From positions 1 to 54,101 of the forward strand of contig NZ_VXDB01000027.1 of NCBI RefSeq assembly GCF_008711325.1: DNA of 54,101 nt, written 5' to 3'. A program made the position numbers and the translations under genes. Shown here piece by piece: positions 15,230 through 23,920 of this stretch. This DNA is from Roseibium sediminis. GTDB lineage: Bacteria > Pseudomonadota > Alphaproteobacteria > Rhizobiales > Stappiaceae. The notes beneath the pieces are model-generated. The model saw only the letters and a list, made by a program, of their open reading frames with translations, did not search any database and was not told where the DNA came from. Each line of letters begins with the position of its first letter. The stretch's first letter is position 1.

Positions 15230-16999
15230 GTGGCCGAGAAAGAGTTTGATCGGGAGGAACTGGAAGCTTGGCTGAAAATCCAGCCGCGCGACGTGTCAGT
15301 GGCCATTTCGTCTAGAACGGCACAGCGGGTTGTTCCACTGTTAGACAGTTTTTTGCGCTATAGACCCAAAGAGTATGCCAACGACTTAGTCTTGCCAGTT
15401 TTTCTGGGTGTGTCTATTTCGTGGACGTCGGCACGGTTTCCTGCTCGCGAAACAGACTTAAGAGCCTTCGCTTCTGGAGCTACCCGAGCTGCGAGGACTG
15501 CCGCTTACTCAGCCGATGCTTATGCCGTCTCTAGAGCTGCCTACGCTGCTGCTTCCGAATCGGCAAGGGCTGCGAGGGCCACGTCCGCCTCTGCCCATGC
15601 TGCCTCTGCCACTTTTTCCTCTAGCTCTTCCGATTCTTCCTCTGAGCGCGCCTACGCAATAGACGCTGCTGCTGCCTCTAAAACCGCTGCGGCCGTTTAC
15701 GCAGCTACAACTGATGTCACTAGGCCCCTAAGCCACGATATTCAGCTGATTAACACTGGTATAACCGCCGAGCAACTTGCCGCACGAGCTCTTTGGCATG
15801 AAGAGCCCGTACCTCCGCAAATTTTAGAAAGTTGGCAAAAACTCAGCCAAACGTTGCTTGATCTCGATCAGGATTGGGACGTCTGGACCGTTTGGTACGA
15901 AGACCGCCTCCACGGTCGCCCGGCAAACGAAGACCTCGAAATCTCCCGCTTGACCCTTCCCGAAGAACTTTGGGAACAAGGCCCGAAAGCGGTGAATCCG
16001 GCGATCAAGAAGCTGATCATCAATTCGTTGATTGAGAAGTATGCCCCCGATAGAGAAGCTGAAGGCGCAAAAACCATCGGAACGGAAGGAGACCTTCCAG
16101 CAGGTCAGACCGCAGCACACTTCTTCTACAGGTTCGATGGTTCCAGCTATGACATTATGCAGGTTGGTGCGGACCTAACGGTATCGCGAGAAATGCGAGA
16201 TGCCTTTGCGCGCAACCTCAAATCAGCGCTTGCCGAACTTTTTGGTAAATTAGCTGACCCTCGACGCAGCAACGGGTGTTTGCCAGCGCGGCTGGAGCGA
16301 AAGTTAAGGGAGTTGGCAGAACTGCTCAATCAAGCGGACTTTGAGGGCAAAAGCCTTCCAGCCTTTCTACGCTCGTTTGAAGTTTCAATTCTGCGCCAAG
16401 AAAAAAAGCTCGCTAGCGAAGGAGGTTCTGGATCTGACGAGTTGGATGAGACCCTCGCGGATGTGCTCGATGGGCTCAAAGATCTTCAAGCGTGTTACGC
16501 TGAAACTGCCATCATCGAGCGCGAAAAACTTCGGCGCGAAATCCGACCGGATAACTCCGACAAGGTTATCCATGTGCTTCAGGAGATTGCTGAACAAACC
16601 TCCCGAATTGACGGCGCACTGACTTCGCGCGCTCAAAACAGCCTGAGTGCAATGGTTAGCGCTGCCGATAACGAACCTGATGCCCAGGTGCGGGCTGATC
16701 ATGCTGTTGATCAGGCAATGGCTGATAGGAACATTGCGAGGGTTGTTCAGCAGGAATTGCGAAAACAGTCGAAAGAAATTGTCAAAGGTGTTGGAAACGA
16801 ACTCAAGAAAGATGCGGCTAAATTCATATCGAAGAAAGTCGCATCGGTCCTGACGGGGGGCTTTTCAAAGCTTGCCGAATACCTTCCCAGCCTGAAAGAA
16901 ATTCGCGATGAATTGGCTAAGGCATCGCGCTCTTTAAATCAGGATGAGAATGACGCGTTGGAGAACGAAGACGACGATCAAGACACGCTCGACGTTTAG
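15230..16999 (+). CDS. Ala-rich accessory protein of unknown function
   Basis: 589 aa from GTG 15230. The N-terminus EELEAWLKIQPRDVSVAISSRTAQRVVPLL and the central WDVWTVWYEDRLHGRPAN...LPEELWEQGPKAVN are signatures I recall from many uncharacterised alphaproteobacterial proteins. Between them, about residues 78-165 are a low-complexity run of Ala, Ser, Arg and Tyr, probably variable-length helical repeats. The C-terminal third is charged and coiled-coil-like, with a weakly hydrophobic patch (FISKKVASVLTGGFSKLAEYLPSL) and an acidic end. It is less GC-rich than its neighbours and sits between two copies of a 143-bp repeat, consistent with gain by repeat-mediated recombination. No enzymatic motif is visible. 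Confidence 0.75.
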   Translation: MAEKEFDREELEAWLKIQPRDVSVAISSRTAQRVVPLLDSFLRYRPKEYANDLVLPVFLGVSISWTSARFPARETDLRAFASGATRAARTAAYSADAYAVSRAAYAAASESARAARATSASAHAASATFSSSSSDSSSERAYAIDAAAASKTAAAVYAATTDVTRPLSHDIQLINTGITAEQLAARALWHEEPVPPQILESWQKLSQTLLDLDQDWDVWTVWYEDRLHGRPANEDLEISRLTLPEELWEQGPKAVNPAIKKLIINSLIEKYAPDREAEGAKTIGTEGDLPAGQTAAHFFYRFDGSSYDIMQVGADLTVSREMRDAFARNLKSALAELFGKLADPRRSNGCLPARLERKLRELAELLNQADFEGKSLPAFLRSFEVSILRQEKKLASEGGSGSDELDETLADVLDGLKDLQACYAETAIIEREKLRREIRPDNSDKVIHVLQEIAEQTSRIDGALTSRAQNSLSAMVSAADNEPDAQVRADHAVDQAMADRNIARVVQQELRKQSKEIVKGVGNELKKDAAKFISKKVASVLTGGFSKLAEYLPSLKEIRDELAKASRSLNQDENDALENEDDDQDTLDV

Positions 17000-17166
17000 C
17001 CGTTCCCACCACTCCCTCCGCCCGTCATCCCCGACTTGATCGGGGATCCATTGAAACCCGAAAGTGCGGGAAGGGGCAGGGTGGTGGCGGTGTTGTCGGA
17101 GCGTGTATTGAAATATCCGTGCCCGACTGGTCGGCCTATTGGATCCCCGATCAAGTCGGGGATGAC
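17000..17166. repeat. 143-bp inverted-repeat element, copy 2, with shared left flank
   Basis: Core 17024-17166 with the same perfect 27-bp terminal inverted repeats as copy 1. Homology to copy 1 begins right after the stop codon of the accessory gene. In both copies the bases before it read CTCGAC-nnn-TAR, which may mean that copy 1 also carries the tail of a lost gene. Confidence 0.85.
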
Positions 17167-17203
17167 CTGAAGAGCAAGCGGCAAAACCGGAGTGCCGTCT
17201 GCC

Positions 17204-19024
17204 TCAGCCTTCCATCTCTTCCTTGAGCATTTCCAGCTCCAGCCACTGCTCTTCCAGAGAATGCTTTTCTTCCGTAGCGTCAGTTATTTGCGCGGAAAGC
17301 TTGGCAAACTTGTCAGGGTTCTTCGCGTAAAGGTTCGGGTCGTTCATCTCCTGCTGCAGTTTTTGCAACTTGGAATCGAGCGCATCTATCTTTTCCGGCA
17401 GGGTCTTGAGGAGATGCTGTTGGGTGAAGCTGAGCCTGGACTTCTTTGAACCTGCCTGCGCAGCCGGTTTGGCTGGCTCGGAGGTCTTGTCCTTTTTCGG
17501 TGCTGCGGCTTTCTCCACCTTGCGGGCGGTGACGCCTTCGCCGCGCTGGGCCAGCATGTCGGAATAGCCGCCGGCATATTCCTGCCAGACGCCATCGCCT
17601 TCCGAAACGACAACGGAGGTTGCCACCCGGTCGAGGAAGTCGCGGTCGTGGGAGACGATCAGCGCCGTACCCTGATAGTCGGCCAGAAGTTCCTGCAACA
17701 GGTCGAGGGTCTCAAGGTCCAGATCGTTGGTCGGTTCATCCAGCACCATCAGGTTGGAAGAATTGGCAAGCGCCCGGGCCAGCATGACGCGGGCGCGTTC
17801 GCCGCCGGACAAAACGCCAACCGGCGTGCGCGCCTGTTCGGGAGAGAACAGGAAGTCCTTCATGTAGCCGATGACATGCTTGGTCTCGTCGCCGATGACC
17901 ACCGTGTCGCCGCGCCCGCCGGTGAGAACCGAGGCAAGCGTGTCGGTGGGGTCGAGCCTTTCGCGCTTTTGGTCCAGCGTCACCATTTCCAGATTGGTGC
18001 CAAGGCGAACGGATCCGCTGTCCGGCTCCAGCTCGCCGGTGAGCATTTTAAGAAGCGTTGTCTTGCCGGCCCCGTTGGCGCCGACAAGCCCGATGCGGTC
18101 GCCGCGTTGAATGCGGGTGGAGAAATCCTTCACGATGGCGCGGTCGCCGAAGCTCTTGGCAATGGTTTTGGCTTCGATCACCAGCTTGCCGGAGACCTCG
18201 GCCTCGGTCGCCTTCAGCGTTGCCGTGCCCTGCGGGCCGCGATGGTCGCGCTTTTGCTTGCGCAGATCGGCAAGCTCGCGCACGCGGCGCATGTTGCGCT
18301 TGCGCCTCGCGGTGACGCCATAGGTCATCCAGTGTTCTTCGCGCTTGATCTTTTGCGCCAGCTTCTGCTGGTCGATCTCTTCCTGTTCGAACACGTCGTC
18401 GCGCCAGGCCTCGAAATGACCAAAGCCCCGGTCGAGGCGGCGGGAAACACCACGGTCGATCCACACGGTGGCGCGCGACAGGTTTTCCAGAAAGCGCCGG
18501 TCGTGGGAAATAAGCACGATTGCCGACTTCAGGCTTTTCAGCTCCGCTTCCAGCCATTCGATGGCCGGAAGATCCAGATGGTTGGTCGGCTCGTCCAGAA
18601 GCAGGATGTCCGGTTCCGGGGCCAGCGTGCGGGCAAGCGCAGCGCGGCGCGCTTCACCACCGGACAGGCTGTTCGGGTCCTCCTTGCCGGTGAGGCCCAG
18701 CACGTCCAGAAGATATTGTCCGCGATAGGGATCATCCCCGGCGGTCAGTCCCTCGTTCACATAGTCGAGCGTGGTGGCATAGGCGGACAAGTCCGGCTCC
18801 TGCGGCAGATAGCGCAAGGTACGACCCGGCTGGAAGAACCGCTCGCCGCCATCGGCCTCGACCATGCCTGCTGCAATCTTGAGAAGCGTGGACTTGCCGG
18901 ACCCGTTTCGCCCGACAAGGCACAGCCGTTCGCCCTCGGAAACCGCCAGTTCGGCGCCGGTGAGGAGCGGGGTGCCGCCAAAGGTCAGCTTGATGTCGCG
19001 CAGGTGCAGAAGGGGAGGAGCCAT
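17204..19024 (-). CDS. uup: ABC-F family ATPase, Uup type
   Basis: 606 aa, no membrane spans. Domain 1: Walker A GRNGSGKST near residue 38, signature LSGGEARRAALAR, Walker B ILLLDEPTNHLDL. Domain 2: Walker A GANGAGKTT, LSGGERARVMLAR, LMVLDEPTNDLDL. A linker and a C-terminal coiled coil (residues about 535-606, KTLPEKIDALDSKLQKLQQEM) are the hallmark of Uup. These soluble ATPases act on ribosomes and, for Uup, affect precise transposon excision and replication. Full length and monocistronic. Confidence 0.9.
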   Translation of the reverse strand: MAPPLLHLRDIKLTFGGTPLLTGAELAVSEGERLCLVGRNGSGKSTLLKIAAGMVEADGGERFFQPGRTLRYLPQEPDLSAYATTLDYVNEGLTAGDDPYRGQYLLDVLGLTGKEDPNSLSGGEARRAALARTLAPEPDILLLDEPTNHLDLPAIEWLEAELKSLKSAIVLISHDRRFLENLSRATVWIDRGVSRRLDRGFGHFEAWRDDVFEQEEIDQQKLAQKIKREEHWMTYGVTARRKRNMRRVRELADLRKQKRDHRGPQGTATLKATEAEVSGKLVIEAKTIAKSFGDRAIVKDFSTRIQRGDRIGLVGANGAGKTTLLKMLTGELEPDSGSVRLGTNLEMVTLDQKRERLDPTDTLASVLTGGRGDTVVIGDETKHVIGYMKDFLFSPEQARTPVGVLSGGERARVMLARALANSSNLMVLDEPTNDLDLETLDLLQELLADYQGTALIVSHDRDFLDRVATSVVVSEGDGVWQEYAGGYSDMLAQRGEGVTARKVEKAAAPKKDKTSEPAKPAAQAGSKKSRLSFTQQHLLKTLPEKIDALDSKLQKLQQEMNDPNLYAKNPDKFAKLSAQITDATEEKHSLEEQWLELEMLKEEMEG

Positions 19025-19210
19025 GGGAAAAAGGGATCAATTCGGATGATGGGAGCCTGAGGGCGTCAGGAAAACGATTGGCGGATCAATTGCAAGTGAA
19101 TTTATTTGCCCTGTCACGGGACCTGAGCGTTTTTTGCAGCTACCATGGTCAGCGGCGGGACCTCACGGCGCATGGGCGCTTTGGGACAACAGGTGACAAT
19201 GGGGACACTC

Positions 19211-19675
19211 ATGACCCGGCTTTTCTGTAAAAGACCGCTTGAAAGACTGCGCGCTTTGTTCGCCGGTCTGGTTCTTGCGCTGACATCGGTAACTGCAATT
19301 CCGCCAGCAGTGGCGGGAGATGTGGTGATTGGCGGTGGATTCTACGTCGGCTCCGGCTTTGGCTATGGATATCACGGAGGTGGATCGTCGGCCTCCATCT
19401 ATATCGGGCGCTCCTATTATCGGCCACGCTATTACCGCCCTTATTATCCGCGTCCGATTTACCGGCCTTATTACCAGCATCGCAGATACTACTATGCGCC
19501 GCCGCGCCCGGTGGTTCCGGTCTATCGCGCACCGTCACGCATTCCGCTGGCCAAGAACGGGCTGGTTCCCTTCACGCCCCAGTGGATCGCCTATTGCGCG
19601 CGCAAGTTCAAATCCTTTGACGCGCGGAGCGGAACCTATCTCGCCCACAGCGGACGACGTCGCTATTGCAGGTGA
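19211..19675 (+). CDS. BA14K-domain secreted protein
   Basis: About 154 aa from ATG 19211; an ATG four codons upstream is possible and neither has a strong site. Signal peptide (LERLRALFAGLVLALTSVTA...AVAG), then a Gly/Tyr-rich part, a Tyr/Arg/Pro-rich part (YYRPRYYRPYYPRPIYRPYY) and at the C-terminus PQWIAYCARKFKSFDARSGT...GRRRYC, the BA14K motif with its paired Cys. BA14K proteins are small lectin-like surface proteins of Rhizobiales and Brucella. Envelope or surface location is inferred. Confidence 0.75.
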   Translation: MTRLFCKRPLERLRALFAGLVLALTSVTAIPPAVAGDVVIGGGFYVGSGFGYGYHGGGSSASIYIGRSYYRPRYYRPYYPRPIYRPYYQHRRYYYAPPRPVVPVYRAPSRIPLAKNGLVPFTPQWIAYCARKFKSFDARSGTYLAHSGRRRYCR

Positions 19676-20124
19676 GTGACGGGGGCAGGTTGTAGTCCGA
19701 AAAGGGCGCAGGCAGAGAGCAAACGGTCGAAGGCGTGAAACGGACCACGGCGAGGAATTTCTTTTCACGCTCGGCCCCTTCCGCTCCGGAATCGGGGTGA
19801 ATTTTGTGATTGCAGGATAAGTAATTGAAACTTATGGGATATGTCTCTCGCCATTCAAAATGGGCGTTGGGTTAGGGGTATCGGAGCGGCTGCGCAATAC
19901 TTCCGAACTTGATTTGGAATGCAAATTAAGCGGAACAGAATTCCGTCTTTTTCCGCAAGTCGGAAGGATTTTCCTGAATTCTTGGGTGACGTAAGGTGAT
20001 CATTGTCACTTCCCGCAAAAAAGGAAACAGAACCTTAACTCAGCGCTTGATTGCAGGGGGCGGGCGTGGAATCTTGCCTGCCTATCTTAGACGATAGACC
20101 AACAAACAAAGAGGGGAGACAATC
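19676..20124. other. Intergenic region upstream of the opp operon
   Basis: 449 bp with no supportable gene. An inverted repeat GCGTGAAA / TTTCACGC (19733-19740 with 19763-19770) could end the BA14K transcript, though no T-run follows. The oppA promoter should lie in the right half. I cannot place a convincing -35/-10 pair, and no known riboswitch was recognised. Confidence 0.5.
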
Positions 20125-21711
20125 ATGATCAAGTCTCTGCGCACAACTGCGCTCGCAGCTGCCCTGATGGCCGCAACATCACTCACAGCAATGGCCGAGG
20201 TGGTTTACCACCGGGGGAACTCGGCTGATCCGGAAACGCTCGACCAGCACAAGACATCCACCACCTATGAAGCGCACATCCTGCGCGACCTTTATGAAGG
20301 TCTGGTGGCTTACAGCGCACAGGGAACCGTTATCCCGGGCGTTGCGACCGAATGGAAAGTGTCTGACGACGGCAAAGTTTACACCTTTACCCTGCGCGAC
20401 AACGCCAAGTGGTCCAACGGCGATCCGGTCGTTGCTGGCGATTTTGTTTATTCCCTTCAGCGCATCATGAACCCGGAAACCGGCGCGAAATATGCGACTG
20501 TTCTGTATCCGATCAAGAATGCCGAAAAGATCAACAAGGGTGACATGAAGCCGGAAGAACTTGGCATCAAGGCAATTGATGACAAGACGCTGGAAATTAC
20601 CCTCGAAGCTGCCACCCCGTACTTCATCGATCTGCTCGCTCACCAGACCGGCCTTCCGGTCCATCCGGCAAGCGTTGAAGCACATGGAACCGATTTCGTG
20701 AAGCCGGAAAACATTGTCACCAATGGTGCTTATGTTTTGGCCGAGTTCATTCCGAACGCCCACGTCAAGGCGGTCAAGAACCCGCACTTCCATGATGCGG
20801 CAAACGTTCAGATCGACGCCGTCCAGTTCTACCCAACCGAAGACCGCGGCGCGGCCCTTCGCCGGTTCCAGGCTGGTGAACTGCACACCAACAACGATGC
20901 TCCGGTTGAGCAGGTTGCTTTCATGAAGGAAAACCTGGGCAGCAAGTTCCGTGTGGCTCCTTATCTGGGCACCTATTATTATGCCCTCAACCACGAAGAC
21001 GAAGCACTCAGAAATCCGGACGTTCGTCAGGCTCTCTCCATGTCCATCGACCGCGAGTTCCTCGCTCAGGACATCTGGAGCGACACCATGGTCGCCGGTT
21101 ATTCCTTCATACCGCCGGGAATCGGCAACTATGGTGAACCGGCTTTTGCGTCCTACAAGGATATGAGCCAGATTGATCGCGAAGAAAAGGCTCTCGAGCT
21201 CCTCGAAAAGGCTGGTTACGGCCCGAATAACCCTGTCAAACTCACCATCAACTACAACACGTCCGAGAACCACAAGAACACCGCAGTTGCGATTGCAGAC
21301 ATGTGGAAACCTCTCGGTGTGGAAGTCTCCATGGTCAACACCGACACCAAGACACACTACGCCATGCTGCGTGACCGTCAGGACTTTGACGTTGCACGTG
21401 CCGGCTGGATTGGCGACTACTCCGACCCGCAGAACTTCCTGTTCATGGTCGAGAGCGATAACACGGGCTTCAACTACGCACGTTACGAAAACCCTGATTA
21501 TGACGGGCTGATGGATCAGGCTGCGGCAACTGTAGATCTGGAGAAGCGTGCCTCCCTGCTCAGGCAGGCCGAAGAGCTATTCATGCGTGACCTGCCATTC
21601 ATCCCGCTGATGTACTACGGATCAATGAATCTTGTTTCCGACAAGGTCGCGGGATTTGAGGATAATCTTCAAAACATTCACCCGACCCGTTGGATGAGCA
21701 TCTCCGAGTAA
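20125..21711 (+). CDS. oppA: Oligopeptide ABC transporter, substrate-binding protein
   Basis: 528 aa with a Sec signal peptide (TTALAAALMAATSLTAMAE) and the family 5 solute-binding fold: RGNSADPETLDQHKTSTTYE at the N-terminus, GVATEWKVSDDGKVYTFTLR, and RDNAKWSNGDPVVAGDFVYSLQRI, the OppA/MppA-like block. It is the periplasmic peptide receptor for the permeases and ATPase that follow. GAGGGGAG stands eight bases before the ATG. A stable hairpin after the stop probably keeps its mRNA more abundant than the permease part. Whether it prefers ordinary or murein peptides cannot be decided. Confidence 0.9.
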   Translation: MIKSLRTTALAAALMAATSLTAMAEVVYHRGNSADPETLDQHKTSTTYEAHILRDLYEGLVAYSAQGTVIPGVATEWKVSDDGKVYTFTLRDNAKWSNGDPVVAGDFVYSLQRIMNPETGAKYATVLYPIKNAEKINKGDMKPEELGIKAIDDKTLEITLEAATPYFIDLLAHQTGLPVHPASVEAHGTDFVKPENIVTNGAYVLAEFIPNAHVKAVKNPHFHDAANVQIDAVQFYPTEDRGAALRRFQAGELHTNNDAPVEQVAFMKENLGSKFRVAPYLGTYYYALNHEDEALRNPDVRQALSMSIDREFLAQDIWSDTMVAGYSFIPPGIGNYGEPAFASYKDMSQIDREEKALELLEKAGYGPNNPVKLTINYNTSENHKNTAVAIADMWKPLGVEVSMVNTDTKTHYAMLRDRQDFDVARAGWIGDYSDPQNFLFMVESDNTGFNYARYENPDYDGLMDQAAATVDLEKRASLLRQAEELFMRDLPFIPLMYYGSMNLVSDKVAGFEDNLQNIHPTRWMSISE

Positions 21712-21733
21712 GGTCCTCTAACCACAAGCTGGG

Positions 21734-21757
21734 CAGCGCATGGGGTTCCATGCGCTG
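21734..21757 (+). promoter_or_regulatory. Intercistronic hairpin oppA-oppB
   Basis: CAGCGCATGG-GGTT-CCATGCGCTG, ten perfect pairs with a four-base loop, in the 134-bp gap after oppA. Such hairpins after binding-protein genes usually protect the upstream message and reduce expression of the permease genes. No T-run follows, so it is not a full terminator. Confidence 0.65.
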
Positions 21758-21845
21758 TTCGCGCTTGCAGGGCGGCAAATATAACCGGGCACAAAGTCCC
21801 GGATCCATTTTCTATAAGGCCGCCGTATAACAAGGGGCTAATTGC

Positions 21846-22769
21846 ATGACCCGCTATGTGCTGGGCCGGTTGCTCGCAGCAATTCCGACCATATTTCTGA
21901 TCATAACGATCTCGTTCTTTCTCATCCGCATCGCGCCAGGAGGTCCTTTCGACCTTGAACGGCCGCTTGAAGCAAAGGTGATGGAGAACCTGAACAAGAT
22001 TTACAATCTCGACAAGCCGCTCTGGGAGCAGTACCTGCTTTACCTCAAGAGCATCGTTCAGCTTGATTTCGGGCCAAGCTTCTATTTCCGGGATTTCTCG
22101 ATCAACGAGCTGTTCGCCGAAAGCCTGCCGATTTCCATCCAGCTTGGCCTCAGCGCCCTGTGCCTTGCCCTTGTGGTTGGCGGCATGCTGGGTGTTGCTG
22201 CTGCACTTCGCCAGAACAAGCCGGCTGACTATTCCATCATGGCGGCCGCAACCCTTGGCGTGACAATCCCGAACTTCGTCGTTGCTCCCATCCTGACGTT
22301 GCTTCTTGGTGTCTGGCTTGGCTGGTTGCCGGTTGGCGGCTGGGGCAATGGTGCCTTCATCAACAAGATCCTGCCGGTCATCACGCTGGCCCTGCCGCAG
22401 ATTGCCGTGGTCGCGCGCCTGACGCGTGGGTCAATGATTGAAGCCCTGCGTTCCAACCATGTGCGAACCGCCCGGGCCTACGGTCTGACCAGCTATATGG
22501 TCGTTATTGTCCATGCCCTGCGCGGGGCCATTTTGCCGGTCGTCTCCTATCTCGGCCCGGCAGCTGCCGCGCTTTTGACCGGCTCGGTCGTTATCGAGAC
22601 GATCTTCGGCATCCCCGGCATTGGCCGCTACTTCGTGCAAGGCGCCCTGAACCGCGACTACACCCTCGTTATGGGAACGGTCGTTGTGGTTGCCTGCTTC
22701 GTCATCATCTTCAACCTGGTCGTGGATCTGCTTTATGCGCTGCTTGATCCGCGCGTACGCTACGACTGA
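21846..22769 (+). CDS. oppB: Oligopeptide ABC transporter permease, OppB type
   Basis: 307 aa, six membrane spans. The N-terminus MTRYVLGRLLAAIPTIFLIITISFFLIRIAPGGPFDLERPL is typical of OppB/DppB. The cytoplasmic EAA loop reads RTARAYGLTSYMVVIVHALRGAILPVVSY, and SVVIETIFGIPGIGRYFVQGALNRDY is the conserved permease signature. It forms the membrane channel with the next protein; the stop and the next ATG are 12 bp apart. Confidence 0.9.
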   Translation: MTRYVLGRLLAAIPTIFLIITISFFLIRIAPGGPFDLERPLEAKVMENLNKIYNLDKPLWEQYLLYLKSIVQLDFGPSFYFRDFSINELFAESLPISIQLGLSALCLALVVGGMLGVAAALRQNKPADYSIMAAATLGVTIPNFVVAPILTLLLGVWLGWLPVGGWGNGAFINKILPVITLALPQIAVVARLTRGSMIEALRSNHVRTARAYGLTSYMVVIVHALRGAILPVVSYLGPAAAALLTGSVVIETIFGIPGIGRYFVQGALNRDYTLVMGTVVVVACFVIIFNLVVDLLYALLDPRVRYD

Positions 22770-22781
22770 GGGGGCTGATTC

Positions 22782-23909
22782 ATGTCTGTTACCACCCAGG
22801 ATATTTCAGTGGTGCCCACAAGGGGGCGGTCCCTTTGGGACGATGCTCGAGACCGTTTGCTTGCCAACAAGGCGGCTGTCGGCTCCATGATCGTGCTGGC
22901 CGTCATCTCGGTGCTGTCTGTCATCGGTCCGATGCTGTCGCCACACGAGTTCGACAAGGTTTATCGGGACTATGTGAAGGTTCCCGCGAGCCTGACCGCC
23001 TATCCGCTTCCCGAGCAGGTCCAGCCTGCGTTCGAGAGCGTGGTCAAGCGTGCGCGCCTGACGATTGAGGGGTATGAGCGCAACGGCGATGTGGTGTCGG
23101 CGAGAATTTCTTCCAAGAAGGAAATCGATCCACGCTCCACGCGCTATTTTGATCGCAGTGACCTCTTCAAGAACGCGGAGCTTGTTGACTTCGCAGCAGA
23201 CAAGAAGTCAGCGGTCATCAAGGCGGATATCAACTATCTGCACTTCTACTTCGGCACCGATGCCAATGGCCGGGACATGATGACCCGCACCTTCATTGCG
23301 GGCCGGGTATCCCTGACCATCGGTCTTCTTGCAACAGCCGTCGCAATCTCCATCGGTGTCCTCTACGGCGCAACCTCCGGCTATCTTGGCGGGCGCGTCG
23401 ACCAGATGATGATGCGTGTGGTCGATATCCTCTATTCGCTGCCCTTCATCTTCTTCGTGATCATGCTTGTCGTGTTCTTTGGCCGGAATTTCGTGCTGAT
23501 GTTCATTGCGGTCGGAGCGGTGGAATGGCTGGACATGGCCCGTATCGTTCGCGGCCAGACGCTGTCCATCAAACGGCAGGAATACGTTCAGGCGGCAGAG
23601 GCCATGGGTGTTTCCGATGGTGGCATCGTGCGACGTCACATCATCCCGAACACGCTGGGTCCTGTCGTGGTCTACATGACGCTTCTGGTTCCCAAGGTCA
23701 TTCTGCTGGAAAGCTTCCTGTCGTTCCTCGGCCTCGGGGTTCAGGAGCCGATGACCAGTTGGGGTGTTCTGATTTCCGAAGGCGCGCGCAACCTGCAGGG
23801 CGCCGGCTGGATGCTGATCTTCCCGTCCATCTTCCTGACATCGACGCTGTTTGCCTTGAACTTCATTGGTGACGGCCTGCGCGATGCGCTGGATCCGAAA
23901 GACCGGTGA
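22782..23909 (+). CDS. oppC: Oligopeptide ABC transporter permease, OppC type
   Basis: 375 aa. One N-terminal span (VGSMIVLAVISVLSVIGPMLSP), then a large extracytoplasmic insert of about 130 residues, then five spans. The EAA loop reads EYVQAAEAMGVSDGGIVRRHIIPNTLGPVVV, followed by ESFLSFLGLGVQEPMTSWG, both diagnostic for OppC/DppC. The insert makes the protein longer than the usual 300 residues and is known from OppC of the oligopeptide subgroup. It overlaps the control region of the ATPase gene. Confidence 0.9.
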   Translation: MSVTTQDISVVPTRGRSLWDDARDRLLANKAAVGSMIVLAVISVLSVIGPMLSPHEFDKVYRDYVKVPASLTAYPLPEQVQPAFESVVKRARLTIEGYERNGDVVSARISSKKEIDPRSTRYFDRSDLFKNAELVDFAADKKSAVIKADINYLHFYFGTDANGRDMMTRTFIAGRVSLTIGLLATAVAISIGVLYGATSGYLGGRVDQMMMRVVDILYSLPFIFFVIMLVVFFGRNFVLMFIAVGAVEWLDMARIVRGQTLSIKRQEYVQAAEAMGVSDGGIVRRHIIPNTLGPVVVYMTLLVPKVILLESFLSFLGLGVQEPMTSWGVLISEGARNLQGAGWMLIFPSIFLTSTLFALNFIGDGLRDALDPKDR

Positions 23910-23920
23910 GGGAGATGACC

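Noticed and set aside
17648..19060. Long plus-strand frame of 470 codons antisense to uup
   Set aside because: It mirrors a clear ABC-F gene, has no family motifs, and long antisense frames are expected in GC-rich coding DNA.
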